Assembly (NCBI GenBank): GCA_964017155.1
Contig: OZ024856.1
Span: 36,986,294 to 37,050,293, forward strand
DNA length: 64,000 nt
From: Oasisia sp. SBJ-2009
Taxonomy: Eukaryota > Annelida > Polychaeta > Sabellida > Siboglinidae
Direction of reading: 5' to 3'
Numbering within the stretch: the stretch's first letter is position 1; each line of letters begins with the position of its first letter. The notes beneath the pieces were generated by a model. It saw only the letters and a list, made by a program, of their open reading frames with translations. It did not search any database and had not been told where the DNA came from. Positions 33,601-42,992 of the stretch are shown here, piece by piece. A program made the translations under genes and the position numbers.

Positions 33601-34130
33601 TCAGATTCTATAGCAATTACTATTAGGCCTCCGTTACTATTATCATGTGAAAATGAAAACGCAATTTGGGATTACATTGAAAGTGAAACTGTTACTATCT
33701 ACTAACTACTTAACCGTTAACGGCTTCTGCATTTTCAGCAAAATACGCATAGTCATAGGATAATATTACAGTGTATGGGTTCTGAACAATTGGTGCGCTG
33801 CGTATAATTTGCAGTAATTCCTTTCTTTGTCAACACAATCCCAATAACAATGCCAAGAAACGCGACGGAAAGCCAAGCATGAATCATGATCATGATGATT
33901 ATCACTATGCAATTCCGCGGCAAGTTCGTCGCGCAGTTGATCTATTCAGTATTTGACAATTTGTTTGACTCAGCTTGCCTTATCTATGTTTACTATTTTA
34001 TCACAGAAATGTACATTGTTCTTCTGGCCAAAAATCAAACAAACACAAGTACACATAAGTGAATTGATGCAGAATTTATAAAAAAAAAAGATTCCTAGCA
34101 AGACACAAACCTTCCCTTACGAGCCGCCAT
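24579..34130 (-). CDS. lark/RBM4-like RNA-binding protein: one RRM, CCHC zinc knuckle, Tyr/Arg/Pro-rich tail (complete, 7 coding exons)
   Basis: The exons in transcript order are 34111-34130, 28772-28898, 27765-27848, 27236-27318, 26132-26152, 25307-25603 and 24579-24615. All junctions have AG/GT and matching phases. The 669-nt CDS encodes 222 residues. The product has a short basic start, an RRM at about 11-80 (RNP2 KIYVGN, RNP1 NYAFVHM), [13 protein letters not shown], a zinc knuckle C96-C99-H104-C109, then a tail rich in RDPYYRERD-like words. This resembles Drosophila Lark and vertebrate RBM4, which bind RNA and regulate splicing and translation (family knowledge). Those have two RRMs, and the one here is most like their second. 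A first RRM was not found, and the phase match from exon 1 argues it is absent. The first and last exons are inferred from phase and splice sites only. Confidence 0.82.
24990..25024. repeat. Short TATATAGACA / TA repeat
   Basis: acatatatag is repeated three times and runs into (TA)n, just downstream of the lark-like exon 6 and inside its last intron. Confidence 0.8.
25307..25603 (-). CDS. lark-like exon 6: Arg/Tyr/Pro/Asp-rich tail
   Basis: This 297-nt exon follows tcctccag and reads [18 protein letters not shown], then repeats of DPYYRERDPY-like words, ending ARQSPPPVS. It is low-complexity and probably disordered. The donor CG|gtacat joins the terminal exon in phase. If this donor is skipped, the frame continues 27 codons to a stop at 25222-25224 with an unrelated Cys-rich end, a possible alternative C-terminus. 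Confidence 0.85.
26132..26152 (-). CDS. lark-like exon 5: 21-nt microexon completing the zinc knuckle
   Basis: Between tttgcag and gtgggt on the minus strand lie 21 nt reading (W)SRDCPLG in phase. It supplies the last Cys of CX2CX4HX4C, so the knuckle needs it. Flanking exons end in phase 2 and begin in the matching phase, so inclusion is in frame; skipping it would also keep frame but would lose the Cys. Confidence 0.85.
26383..26692 (-). mobile_element. tRNA-derived SINE
   Basis: On the minus strand the head shows a tRNA A box, tggcacagtgg (26679-26689), and a B box, gtttgaatcc (26627-26636), spaced as in tRNAs. The body continues to a tail ending near 26383. The + strand words ggtaagttcttata, ggtactcatt and cagcacagga recur at 57531-57845, so this is a dispersed family. 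It lies in an intron of the lark-like gene. Confidence 0.75.
27236..27318 (-). CDS. lark-like exon 4: linker and most of the CCHC zinc knuckle
   Basis: This 83-nt exon starts after catttcag and ends CACTG|gtgagc. It encodes [18 protein letters not shown] then CYRCGKTGH plus two nt of Trp. QLSTS(K/R)VR-PGMG followed by a zinc knuckle is the diagnostic arrangement of Lark/RBM4. The fourth zinc ligand lies in the next, very small exon. Confidence 0.93.
27765..27848 (-). CDS. lark-like exon 3: second part of the RRM
   Basis: This 84-nt exon (28 codons, phase 0 at both ends) lies between cttttttag and gtaac on the minus strand. It reads [20 protein letters not shown] and ends NGSKITVQ, forming helix 2 and strand 4 of the RRM. 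Read-through past the donor gives an unrelated sequence. Confidence 0.93.
28772..28898 (-). CDS. lark-like exon 2: first part of the RRM
   Basis: This 127-nt exon enters in phase 2 after atatttacag and ends at GTG|gtaag. It encodes [18 protein letters not shown] through [18 protein letters not shown] is RNP2 and NYAFV is the start of RNP1. The ECDIV-x-NYAFVHM signature is specific to the Lark/RBM4/RBM14 group. Confidence 0.93.
29101..29202 (+). mobile_element. 3' end fragment of a LINE reverse-transcriptase ORF with (TTC)n tail
   Basis: The frame reads [20 protein letters not shown] then [11 protein letters not shown]. This resembles the extreme C-terminus of L2/CR1-type LINE polymerases, where 'NSLPxxVVxAxSVxxFKxxLDKxW' is usual. 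A (TTC)n run and a (TA)n run (29279-29300) follow. It is opposite in strand to the larger LINE next to it, so it is a separate insertion. Confidence 0.6.
29390..32793 (-). mobile_element. CR1-like LINE retrotransposon, nearly full length, one frameshift
   Basis: On the minus strand one long reading frame (32793-31318) carries an N-terminal hydrophobic segment, a 2A-like DIELNPGP, a PHD-type Cys/His finger and an apurinic-type endonuclease ([34 protein letters not shown]). A second frame (31339-29390 and slightly upstream) carries the reverse transcriptase, with [29 protein letters not shown] and FADD at residues 379-382 of that frame. They join by a single frame change near 31370-31395, so the copy is young but inactive as read. 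A short 5'UTR may extend to about 32.95 kb. It lies in intron 1 of the lark-like gene, in the same orientation. Confidence 0.9.
32542..32565 (-). other. 2A-like ribosome-skipping motif in the LINE ORF
   Basis: Residues 77-84 of the first LINE frame read DIELNPGP, matching D(V/I)ExNPG|P, where the last Gly-Pro bond is skipped during translation (established for 2A and 2A-like sequences, known in some LINEs). It follows a hydrophobic stretch (residues 66-75) and precedes the PHD finger. Confidence 0.75.
33335..33393. repeat. 59-bp stray copy of the tandem-repeat start
   Basis: taacaaaatggcgggtgtgc and the following 39 bases match the beginning of the 630-bp unit at 34141 almost exactly, then similarity stops. 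It lies inside intron 1 of the lark-like gene. Confidence 0.85.
34111..34130 (-). CDS. lark-like exon 1: start codon, 20 coding nt
   Basis: On the minus strand ATG lies in cagcATGGCGGCTCG, a YY1-like start-site element. The coding part reads MAARKG plus two nt, ending AAG|gtttgt. These two nt join G of the RRM exon to give [11 protein letters not shown] in frame. An alternative donor, gtaagg, nine bases earlier would break the frame of the next exon. The donor GTTTGT is not optimal. Confidence 0.6.
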
Positions 34131-34140
34131 GCTGTTTGAC

Positions 34141-35475
34141 TAACAAAATGGCGGGTGTGCAGTGTCGCCACCTATTGGCTATCTTACTAAATACATTTGA
34201 ACTTTTCATCATCAGTCGCATGTCGCCAAAATAGATCTTTTTGTGAAAAATTGCGATTCCAACAATTTTGAGATTTTCCGGGAATGCAAATCCTTAGTAT
34301 TCATTTTATCAGTTACCACCATTGGTACTGTCAATTTAAGTATGTTTTATGTATTTTGATGCCATGTTCGACGCGGAAAAACTCATCAAAAAGCACACGG
34401 TTTACCGCTAAATTTGTGATGATTTGTTTTCGAACAAAAGTCTTGTTTTCATATTAACACAATGTCTTCAGAATGCCATTATCTTTTAATGTTCCGAATT
34501 ACAGTAAGATATGTCCATGGTAAGTAAGGTACATTTCATGAAACATAACAAATAGCAGCTTTAACTCTGAAGGCGGTTTTCTCAGTTTGATGGTTTCTAC
34601 CCTACACATGTTTGGCGAGCCGTAACTTCACTTATGATTAACGTATATTCTTACATGATATATCATGTGAAAGCTGTGACTGAGCACTTTCCAATGGTAC
34701 CGATAACTCAATTTTGAACATTTGCGACATGCGACTGGTTTTGGTAACGCCGCCAAAAACGTGCTTTGCCTAACAAAGCGGCGGGTATGCAGTGTCGCCA
34801 CCTATTGGCTATCTTACTAAATACATTTGAACTTGTCATCATCTTAACGAAATCAGTCGCATGTCGCCAAAACAGATTTTCCGTACATGCTCTTTTTGTG
34901 AAAAATTGCGATTCCAACAATTTTGAGATTTTCCGGGAATGCAAATCCTTAGTATTCATGTTATCAGTTGCCACCATTGGTACTGTCAATTTAAGTATGT
35001 TTTATGTATTTTGATGCCATGTTCGACGCGGAAAAACTCATCAAAAAGCACACGGTTTACCGCTAAATTTGTGATGATTTGTTTTCGAACAAATTTCTTG
35101 TTTTCATATTAACACAATGTCTTCAGAATGCCATTATCTTTTAATGTTCCGAATTCCAGTAAGATATGTCCATGGTAAGTAAGGTACATTTCATGAAACA
35201 TAACAAATAGCAGCTTTAACTCTGAAGGCGGTTTTCTCAGTTTGATGGTTTCTACCCTACACATGTTTGGCGAGCCGTAACTTCACTTATGATTAACGTA
35301 TATTCTTACATGATATATCATGTGAAAGCTGTGACTGAGCACTTTCCAATGGTACCGATAACTCAATTTTGAACATTTGCGACATCCGACTGGTTTTGGT
35401 AGCGCCAAAAACTTTACTTGCTTTGACTACCAAAACGGCGGGTGTGGAGTGTCGCCACCTATCTTACTAATAAAT
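34141..35475. repeat. Tandem duplication, units of 630 and 657 bp plus a partial third
   Basis: Unit 1 is 34141-34770, unit 2 is 34771-35427, and a third start is seen at 35428-35475. The two full units differ by few substitutions and about 27 bp of insertion (ttaacgaaa and ttccgtacatgct-type segments in unit 2). Each begins with (a)acaaa(a/g)(t/c)ggcggg and ends with gcgacat(g/c)cgactggttttggta. The first unit starts 11 bp upstream of the lark-like start codon. Confidence 0.92.
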
Positions 35476-35514
35476 ACTAACTGAACATTGATTATCATTT
35501 CTTGGATATTTTAC

Positions 35515-35542
35515 CACGGACTTATGTACATATAAGTCCGTG
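35515..35542. repeat. Perfect 11-bp inverted repeat (hairpin)
   Basis: cacggacttat and ataagtccgtg flank gtacat. The hairpin stands 18 bp before a (GTGC)n array. Confidence 0.9.
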
Positions 35543-35556
35543 ATTTTACAATTCGA

Positions 35557-35675
<119 letters not shown>

Positions 35676-35678
35676 AGT

Positions 35679-38267
35679 TCAGTGGTTTGCATCTATGTCA
35701 TCGTTGTTTAGGCAGCCACCCTCGCACTTGCAAAGTGGTGTGCAACGAAGGCCTGCCCTGCTGCATTTACAATTCCCCCTGCATGATTTTGTGCATCCAC
35801 AGTGCAAGAGGAAGGAACAAGCCTTGCTTGCGTCAGCCAGGGTGGTCCAGAATGGGAGCCATTGCTTGTTGTGCTTATCCTGTTCCCATCCCCATTTATC
35901 AAAGACTGGGATTTCTTGGTGACAAGTGATTGACTGCTTCCAGATAAAACTAGCTTGGAGCAAAGACCTCTTAACATGTTCGAAGAGTGCTGCCTGGGTT
36001 GGCGGAATACTGTCAAGGGAACGACTGCCATTTGAAAATAGACGGTGCCTAGCATCGTTTATAGTTGCAGAACCACATGACTTGCTGTACATCAGCACAA
36101 CAAATCGCTCAATACGTGGACAGATTCCATTGTGAAAAATTCTGGAGCTTCAGTCAGGGTGATCATTGTATCTGTTAGAGCCGGTATACTGTTCCATGCA
36201 GTCCACACCGCTTTCTTCCCACAACCAAGAAGCTGAGACGTCGTATCACAACCTGTGAGGGCATGAAAGAGTGGTAGAGCTAATGATTTTGAAGGACCGA
36301 GCTGTGCGTGGATGCTGTGGACCGGGATATCTCGGTAGCTTTTCCCACTGCCGAAGCCAATCCAAAGCTTTGAAAGGCCAAGCTGTTCGTAGAAAGCGAT
36401 GGCAAGAACAACGATGTCACTATCGACAGTACGCACAAATGCTTTATCATGTCCTTGAGACGATGCATGAGCTAGATGCAGGATGATACGCGTATCTGCT
36501 TCTGCATGGTTGCAGGGCTGGAGTGCTGACACATCAAATGGCTTGTTGGAGAGCACTTTCTCAGACTCGGTGCTAATGAGAAGTATTCCATCCATGTCAG
36601 TTTTGGTCAGCTGTTTACTGACAAAGGAGAATAACTCTTTCTTGTTTTCAACATTTTTCAGGTACGATTGCCAGTCCCGTTTGGGGATTGGAATGCTGCC
36701 GTCTCCATCTGGTTCAAGCCGAGTACGTGTACCCGACCTACGCCGCTGCTGTGTCTATGATTTCAGATTTTGTTCAGGGTATGTGTCCCAGACTGCATCG
36801 ATACGTTGAACCGTGGTAGTCATCTGAGCTTTCAAGAAAGGCACAATGTGCAATGGTACATACTCACTGAATGTTAATGGTCTGGTCGGAGGCACCATAT
36901 GAATGATGGCAGCCATGTCAACGACTTGAACTGTTGCTTGTGTTGCGGTTGGCGAATGTGAACATGTTGTTTCTCTTGATTGTGTCTGACAGTGGTACAG
37001 TTACCTTGTCTAGCCGGGTATCCACGTATTCTTTGTGAAAGGCTTGGCCAACTTCATGAATTTTGGAAAGGGACACGGCTACAGCATCGTCCATCACGGC
37101 ACGTGTATCAAGCGTAACCAGCTCGTGACCTGTAGCTAGAAAGGGGTTGTCCATCCCATTCACCACCTTCGTGAAAGACTGAACATCATTGAGAAATTTA
37201 CACTGTAGACTGTGTGCCTCTTCGTGGTGACCAGTTGATTCCATTGGTAGCTTGTTAACCCTCTCAAACTCTTCAATCATTCTCACGCAGTCTGGACCAG
37301 CTAACATGTACAATGCTATGGCATCTGTGTCGTCATACAGGTCAGACGCTCCGCCATTTCCTTGGAGTACTTTGTTCATCTGCTCGTGGGATTGATCTTT
37401 TGCAATTAGGCTGAATTTACGACAGGATTTTTGGACAACGAAGTTCCCTTTGAGGTACTCTTCGTACACTGCTGGATGCTTCACAGCGAGCTCGACCATG
37501 TCTCTGACGTGAATTGGCAACCACTGGGCGTAGTTGGTTTGGTCCAAAACAAAGAACCATGCACAAAGCTCGTCACACACCTGGACATAGAGAAGGAAGT
37601 CACCTTCTCTCAAAGAGCGCACAAAGCGGCACATCAGTTGCTCAGGCTCAATCACTAACGACCAATACTTGAACATGTGGACATCAGAAGATTGCCGTTT
37701 GCTCCACATCTCAAAAGACTCTGGAGGCCCCTTCACATTGGACGAGTACTGCGAATATGCATTTCTCTCCAGCACAGACAGAGAGACGAGAGATACTTGA
37801 TGTGCATAGCGTGTACGCTTGATGTGGTGGTGGTCATTCAGTGCAGACTGAGCACGGCCAGAGGAGAGGACGTCTGCGTGAGCAAGAGCAGTGTCCCAAC
37901 CAGACCCTCGTAGCATCTTTCCCAACATTAGCTGGCACTTATCCTCGATATGCAACGCTCCCAGCTGCATAACAAACTTATCCTCGCCCAGGCTCTCAGG
38001 AAACTGCCACTGCAGCTGTTTGCATATGGCGTAGAGTGGTTGATCGGCGCCAAGGCCTGGGGTCTGACCAGCGTTGATGAACTCTGTATTTTCTTTGACT
38101 ATCTCCATGGTATGCTTCATCATAGATGGAGACGCCGCCTTATCTGGAAATAAAGGGAGGATACCAATCTCTGCTCGGGACTTGATGGACTCATCAGATC
38201 TGATCTGCGAGTTGAACCCGGCCCACGTGATCACATCGCCCTTCATCAGTTCACCCTTCTGCATCAC
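35679..38267 (-). pseudogene. Broken copy of an uncharacterised multi-copy gene family: PIN/FEN1-like region plus C-terminal CXC Cys-rich domain
   Basis: Three minus-strand frames follow one another: 38267-36918, then about 36917-36118, then about 36115-35679. The sense changes frame near 36917 and near 36115, and a TAG interrupts the middle part at 36755-36757. The first part has GADQPLYAICKQLQW and GALHIEDK. The middle has EADTRIILHLAHAS, RTVDSDIVVLAIAF and FHALTGCDTTS, resembling the acidic metal ligands and LxGCD turn of FEN1/XPG-type PIN nucleases. The last part has CGCTKSCRGNCKCSRAGL and RCTPLCKCEGGC, like a CXC (tesmin/TSO1) domain. I recognise the family as abundant and unnamed in molluscs, cnidarians and others, which suggests mobility; that is inference. 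The N-terminus is truncated. Confidence 0.7.
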
Positions 38268-38454
38268 TTCTGCAACATGTGATACCCATTGATTATTTAT
38301 TGCACCTATACCTTTTTGGTTTACTATCCTTATATAGAATTGTATTTTTACTCTTTAATTCAATTTACGACTATTTGTTATTTAGAATTTAAATGATTTA
38401 ACTAAATATTGTAATGTTTCAATTTCTCTGTAGATTTATTATTGTTATGATTGT

Positions 38455-38535
38455 ACTGTAAAGCGCCATAAAGCACCGTGTGATTATGACGCTATATAAA
38501 TATTGTATTTTATTATTTATTATTTATATATTGAC
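38455..38535 (+). mobile_element. 3' tail of a LINE or SINE
   Basis: tgtaaagcgccataaagcac, then gacgctatataaatattg and (ATTT)-like repeats. The 'AAGCGCxxxxxAGCACxG...GCTATATAAAT' pattern is a common 3' end of metazoan L2-like LINEs and the SINEs that use them. No coding part is attached. Confidence 0.45.
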
Positions 38536-38820
38536 TATGTAGTATTGCTGCGATTAAAAAACACCAGTCAACCTAATATGCATAATAAGGAATCAGTTTT
38601 TATGTGAAGTGTCTTTTTTGGTTATTAATGCAAAACATTGGTCATGAATAAGTTTGGATATCATAAAACATGACCCTGTATGTGTAATCAGTGATCGTAT
38701 GGATGAAAAACATACGTTTTTGATACATTTTTGTTACAAAAATGTCCTTAAATGCGACCTTATCACATGCAATTCACTTCAAAACATCAAAATAACACCA
38801 AAAGTGGACTCCCCATACTA

Positions 38821-38839
38821 AAAAAAAAAAAAAAAAAAA
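38821..38839. repeat. Poly(A) run
   Basis: Nineteen consecutive A residues, possibly the tail of a retroposed copy; no parent sequence was recognised. Confidence 0.7.
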
Positions 38840-39157
38840 CGTGGGGTTATTCATGGTTGTACTACTTTTGGTTCTCAAGTTATGACAGCGGCCTACTCCG
38901 AAGGGGGCCATCTTGGATTTGTCCAATATGGCCGGCACAGCGGGAGCCCAGCTTGGCTCCCTCGAGAAATTGGCATGTTATGGTCATATCTACCCCTGGT
39001 CCAAAATTGATGCTTGTAGGCCGATTTGAACAATTAAGGTAAAACAATCAAAAACTAACGTCTCGGAAACGTTAGAGATTTAATCGTAACGGTTCCACAC
39101 CAAATGCAAACGTTAATTAATGTAACGTTTGCATGCTATCTGGGTATATGTCAACTT

Positions 39158-39573
39158 GTCAAGGCAGTTTTACTCTATGGATCGGAGACATGGCGAAGTA
39201 CACAGAATTAAGACACTAAAAAGAATACAGACCTTCGTCACCAAATGCCTGCGCAGAATCCTACACCTGAAGTGAACAGACAAGGTATCCAACACTACAC
39301 TCTGGAAATGGATCAAACAAGAACCCATAGAAAATGAAATAAAGAAGAGAAAATGGAGGTGGATAGGACACACACTCAGGAAACCTTCAGCAACCATCAC
39401 CTGTCAAGCCATCACATGGACCCCCATGAAGAGCCGAAAGTGTAGGCTACGAAAACCTTGGCAAAGAGACAAAAGAGACCAGGAGAAAGATGGAGAGGAT
39501 GGCCACGGACAGAAAACAGTGGCGTTCCTTGGCCTATGGCCTAAGCTCCCAGCGAGCAAACAGGTATGAGTAA
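39158..39573 (+). mobile_element. Decayed C-terminal part of a non-LTR reverse transcriptase
   Basis: Reading across frames, VKAVLLYGSETWR at the start, then EEKMEV/RWIGHTL-like words, and [20 protein letters not shown] ending YE-stop at 39573. The order YGSETW ... W(R/K)WIGH ... DRKxWRSLxxGL is the C-terminal signature of a LINE clade common in invertebrates. Stops and frameshifts interrupt it. Confidence 0.65.
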
Positions 39574-39600
39574 GTAATTATGATTTAACCCACAGTCAAC

Positions 39601-39786
39601 ACTTCAAAGCATCACTGTTTGTTAGTATTGTCAATGGAAGCTTGGGGATCGCAATTGATAGACCACAAGGACATTGCTAAACAAAGGAAAGTGACTTCAA
39701 AGCATCACAGTTTGTTAGTATTGTCAGTGGAAGGTCGGGGATCGCAATTAATAGACCACAAGGACCTTGCTAAACAAAGGAAAGTG
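39601..39786. repeat. 93-bp direct tandem duplication
   Basis: 39601-39693 and 39694-39786 share acttcaaagcatcac, tttgttagtattgtca and gaccacaaggac with a handful of substitutions. Confidence 0.9.
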
Positions 39787-40047
39787 CATGAAAAATAATT
39801 GTGCGAGTTATCCTGAGAAGACTGCCTAAACTAGCCGACAGGGCGAGCTATACCATAACCTGAGTCGTAGTCTAAGGAACAATGTTGCTTCCATGGATAT
39901 ACATGTCCACTATCGACGTACATGTTTCATTTTGCTGCGCCTCACTGCATGTCTTCTCCAACCTGACTAAAGCATTCGATTTTGTCAGCAGCAGCGGCTT
40001 TGTTGAAATGTCCATCACCATCAAAGTCCTTGACAGTATCGAGACAG

Positions 40048-41079
40048 CACGGGCACGGGCACGGGCACGGGCACGGGCACGGGCACGGGCACGGGCACGG
40101 GCACGGGCACGGGCACGGGCACGGGCACGGGCACGGGCACGGGCACGGGCACGGGCACGGGCACGGGCACGGGCACGGGCACGGGCACGGGCACGGGCAC
40201 GGGCACGGGCACGGGCACGGGGGCACGGGGGCACGGGGGCACGGGGGCACGGGGGCACGGGGGCACGGGGGCACGGGGGCACGGGGGCACGGGGGCACGG
40301 GGGCACGGGGGCACGGGGGCACGGGGGCACGGGGGCACGGGGGCACGGGGGCACGGGGGCACGGGGGCACGGGGGCACGGGGGCACGGGGGCACGGGGGC
40401 ACGGGGGCACGGGGGCACGGGGGCACGGGGGCACGGGGGCACGGGGGCACGGGGGCACGGGGGCACGGGGGCACGGGGGCACGGGGGCACGGGGGCACGG
40501 GGGCACGGGGGCACGGGGGCACGGGGGCACGGGGGCACGGGGGCACGGGGGCACGGGGCCACGGGGGCACGGGGCCACGGGGGCACGGGGGCACGGGGGC
40601 ACGGGGGCACGGGGGCACGGGGGCACGGGGGCACGGGGGCACGGGGGCACGGGGGCACGGGGGCACGGGGGCACGGGGGCACGGGGGCACGGGGGCACGG
40701 GGGCACGGGGGCACGGGGGCACGGGGGCACGGGGGCACGGGGGCACGCGCACGCGCACGCGCGGGGGCACGGGGGCACGCGCACGCGCACGCGCACGCGC
40801 ACGCGCACGCGCACGCGCACGCGCACGCGCACGCGCACGCGCACGCGCACGCGCACGCGCACGCGCACGCGCACGCACACGCACACGCACACGCGCACGC
40901 GCACGCACACGCACACGCACACGCACACGCACACGCACACGCACACGCACACGCACACGCACACGCACACGCACACGCACACGCACACGCACACGCACAC
41001 GCACACGCACACGCACACGCACACGCACACGCACACGCACACGCACACGCACACGCACACGCACACGCACACGCACACC
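40048..41079. repeat. Compound GC-rich satellite of about 1 kb: (GGGCAC)n, (GGGGGCAC)n, (GCGCAC)n, (ACACGC)n
   Basis: Four arrays abut: GGGCAC at about 40048-40216 (28 copies), GGGGGCAC at 40217-40746 (about 66 copies, with two ggggccac variants 16 bp apart at 40555-40576), GCGCAC at about 40747-40875 (with an island of gggggcac near 40763-40778), and ACACGC to 41079. All keep CAC while the spacer changes. The second array has runs of five G separated by CAC, a G-quadruplex pattern. The last two alternate purine/pyrimidine, a Z-DNA pattern. Nearly all six frames are open because no stop word exists in the units, so long frames here are not genes. Confidence 0.95.
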
Positions 41080-42150
41080 GATTAGTATCTTCTCACTCAT
41101 GCGCCAAGTTTAATAGCCCCAAACATGTCCCCGTCAAAATGATCAACACCAAAAACGACAGGCGCATCCGTGGCATGATGTAAGACGATTCCATTGAATG
41201 AAGTATATGGCGTCCGAGACGAGGTAATGACCATTGCGAAACATGAAACATGACCTAGGTGGAGAAGAGACGACAACGTAGGGACCGGTAGGAAAGTGCA
41301 CCAATTTTACAACCGGTCTACTAGAAATTATAATAGGCCTACTGTTCTGCACAGTCAGAACAGCCGCTGTCCCACCAATAAGATAAGCCGCCAAGTCTCC
41401 ACGCGCACAACCTATTACAATGTCTGTCGAAAATTTATACATTTAGATTCTAGCGAATCCGTTGGTAAAAAGAAGGCATGGACATCATCCAAACACAACA
41501 TTTTTGACGATTCAAATACAGGGCAAGAGGAAGTACGGGGAAGCAGTCGTTATGAAGAATTGCAGCAACAATATTATGATCTCCTCAATTGGTAACAGTT
41601 GTTGTTGTACTCGCGCCTATGGTATTGTCTCAACGTGGGGAAAGATAACTGTTCATATTTGGACATGTCGGTTGTAGGGAGAGCACCCATTCGTCTTCTA
41701 ATAATCCTTGGTTCATAGTGAGACGCGAGGGTTGTTGGACGAGAAGAGAACTGTAGTTTGCCTCATAACAAGAAATGGTAGACGAGTCAAACCTGGCTTA
41801 ATCATATATTTAATATTGTAAGATTCTTTTTTTAAAGTAGGAATGTCATGATGGTGACAAGCAGATTAGATTTCACCTTATGCTTGTCAATATCCCCACG
41901 ATGTTCCACCAACAAGCGTAATTCATACTCTATTAATTGTCTGTATAGGCTTCAGGCACAACCAGTGCAGTCGGGCAGTCAAAAATAATTAATGTATACC
42001 TAAAATCGTCTATGAATTTAATTTTGTGGTGGATTATTGACAACAAGGATGTAAAGAACAAATTATATTGGGTGAAATCCAGGTATCGCTTTTATGTGGA
42101 TAAAATTAATAACAAATGTCCAGTGGGTCTAGAATATATGCACTGCTAGC
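41080..42150. other. No gene seen
   Basis: Non-repetitive sequence between the compound satellite and a CpG-rich segment. No exon with splice sites and family resemblance was found on either strand. Confidence 0.5.
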
Positions 42151-42361
42151 TGTTGTGCGAGCGTATGCGGTAACAACTACCAATCAATACAGCGAAGTCT
42201 CGCGATAACTGGCGAGACGTTCGCTTCGCAGGCAAACCGAGTAACATTTGAAATCGTATCGCAGCGTTGGCTGTACGAACTGTAGCTCATTTGGATTTAC
42301 TATTTCTCGTGACACAAGAAGACAACCAAATCATGTATTTTGTGGATATTTAAGCGTAAAG
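42150..42361 (+). promoter_or_regulatory. CpG-rich promoter and probable non-coding exon 1 of the acidic-protein gene
   Basis: The segment is CpG-dense, with TCTCGCGATA at 42198-42207 (one base from the TCTCGCGAGA core-promoter palindrome) and gcgagacgttcgcttcgc beside it. It ends AAAG|gtaagtaag with the donor at 42362, an excellent 5' splice site. The next strong acceptor with a start codon on this strand is at 52487-52488. Start of transcription is not visible. Confidence 0.45.
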
Positions 42362-42910
42362 GTAAGTAAGGTTTTGTGTCATGATTTCACTGTTTAACGT
42401 CATTGGGAGAGAGAGGGCTGCGATCGGTCGGGCAAGTGCGCTGACCGGCCGAGAAACGGTGACAACCAGTGGCACTGCCACTGGGCTGGCGTTTGTGTGT
42501 GAGGAGCGTGGATGCCATTTAAATGATCGACGTTCTTTTCTAATAACCATACGTTATTGAAATGGCGACAACCAGTGACAGTTTGTTTGTTAAGGTTATA
42601 TTTTAATAACGTTTCAAAAGTAGTTGCGTTTTCATGATCGTCTTCCGTTTCTCGCGTTTGTCTTGCTCATGCCACCAGTAGGTCTACTACATAGTACAGT
42701 GGCCGGCTGTCCATCAATCACGCGGAATATTCACGTCGAGCTAAGTATGCTTCTGGCTTGCGATCGGTGGATGACTCACCACCGATACAACTTCTGACAT
42801 AGTACTGAAAAACTAAGAGGTGACTGGTGAAGATGGAAGTTACTTTACTAATTTAACGTTATGTTTTGTTGGGCATCAGTTTTGTCATTCTAAAAGGAAC
42901 ACATTTATTT

Positions 42911-42916
<6 letters not shown>

Positions 42917-42988
<72 letters not shown>
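42917..42988. repeat. (TA)n microsatellite
   Basis: About 36 uninterrupted TA units. Confidence 0.98.

Positions 42989-42992
<4 letters not shown>

Noticed and set aside
39872..41183. Long overlapping reading frames on both strands (up to 433 codons)
   Set aside because: They run through the compound GC satellite, whose units contain no stop in nearly all frames; composition alone explains them.
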